From: Rhodospirillales bacterium
GTDB taxonomy: Bacteria; Pseudomonadota; Alphaproteobacteria; Rhodospirillales; Defluviicoccaceae
NCBI GenBank assembly: GCA_026125865.1
Contig: JAHCKI010000142.1
Location: 1 to 6,444 of the forward strand
Length of the DNA: 6,444 nucleotides
Reading direction: 5' to 3'
Positions 6,386 to 6,444 of this stretch are shown here, piece after piece. The notes under the pieces are model-generated. The model searched no databases, was not told where the DNA came from, and was given only the letters and a program-made list of their open reading frames with translations. The position numbers and the translations under genes were made by a program. How positions within the stretch are numbered: position 1 is the first letter of the stretch; each line of letters opens with the position of its first letter.

Positions 6386-6444
6386 CGGGAGCTTCCCACG
6401 GGAGAAGACTGGTAGCGGCGCCCTTTCCAGATTGTGCCGTCGCC
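6382..6444 (-). CDS. Possible 3' end of hpnC (hydroxysqualene synthase), truncated by the window edge
   Basis: One minus-strand frame runs from the window edge for 20 codons and stops with TGA at 6384-6382, overlapping the hpnD ATG as ATGA. That layout, and the usual order hpnC-hpnD-hpnE, suggest the 3' end of hpnC, which converts presqualene diphosphate to hydroxysqualene. The visible peptide (about GDGTIWKGRR...) is too short to recognise and does not clearly match HpnC endings I recall. The other two minus-strand frames are also open here, so the frame choice rests on the overlap and on slightly better GC at third codon positions. The identity is inferred from context only. Confidence 0.35.
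   Translation of the reverse strand, partial: GDGTIWKGRRYQSSPVGSSR

Overview
This window holds most of a bacterial hopanoid biosynthesis locus on visibly GC-rich DNA. Protein sequences and gene content point to an alphaproteobacterium, possibly of the Rhodospirillales type; that placement is inference from recalled family sequences, not a search. No sign of mobile genes, RNA genes or CRISPR was seen.

Layout. The left side is on the + strand: the 3' end of ispH (2-307), then after a 4-base gap hpnH (312-1451), which uses a TTG start. The rest is on the - strand, read from right to left: a fragment probably belonging to the 3' end of hpnC (6382-6444), hpnD (5480-6385), hpnE (4210-5469), squalene-hopene cyclase shc/hpnF (2087-4048) and hpnG (1401-2090). 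The two gene sets converge, and the tails of hpnH and hpnG overlap by 51 bases. On the - strand, ATGA joins the presumed hpnC to hpnD, 10 bases separate hpnD from hpnE, and GTGA joins shc to hpnG. The only sizeable gap is 161 bases between hpnE and shc. It contains a perfect 19-bp inverted repeat with a 19-base loop, ending 15 bases before the shc start codon.

How the genes work together. IspH makes the C5 isoprenoid units. HpnD (with HpnC and HpnE) converts farnesyl diphosphate to squalene via presqualene diphosphate and hydroxysqualene. Shc cyclises squalene to hopene (diploptene) and diplopterol. HpnH adds a 5'-deoxyadenosyl radical to diploptene to give adenosylhopane, and HpnG removes the adenine. 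The window thus covers isoprenoid supply through the first two side-chain steps leading to bacteriohopanepolyols.

The enzymes are known families and look intact. The less ordinary points are the inverted repeat in the shc leader, the split of the pathway into convergent units whose overlapping ends encode consecutive enzymes, the TTG start of hpnH, and an unclear hpnC/hpnD junction with an extended HpnD N-terminus containing an 8-base A run.
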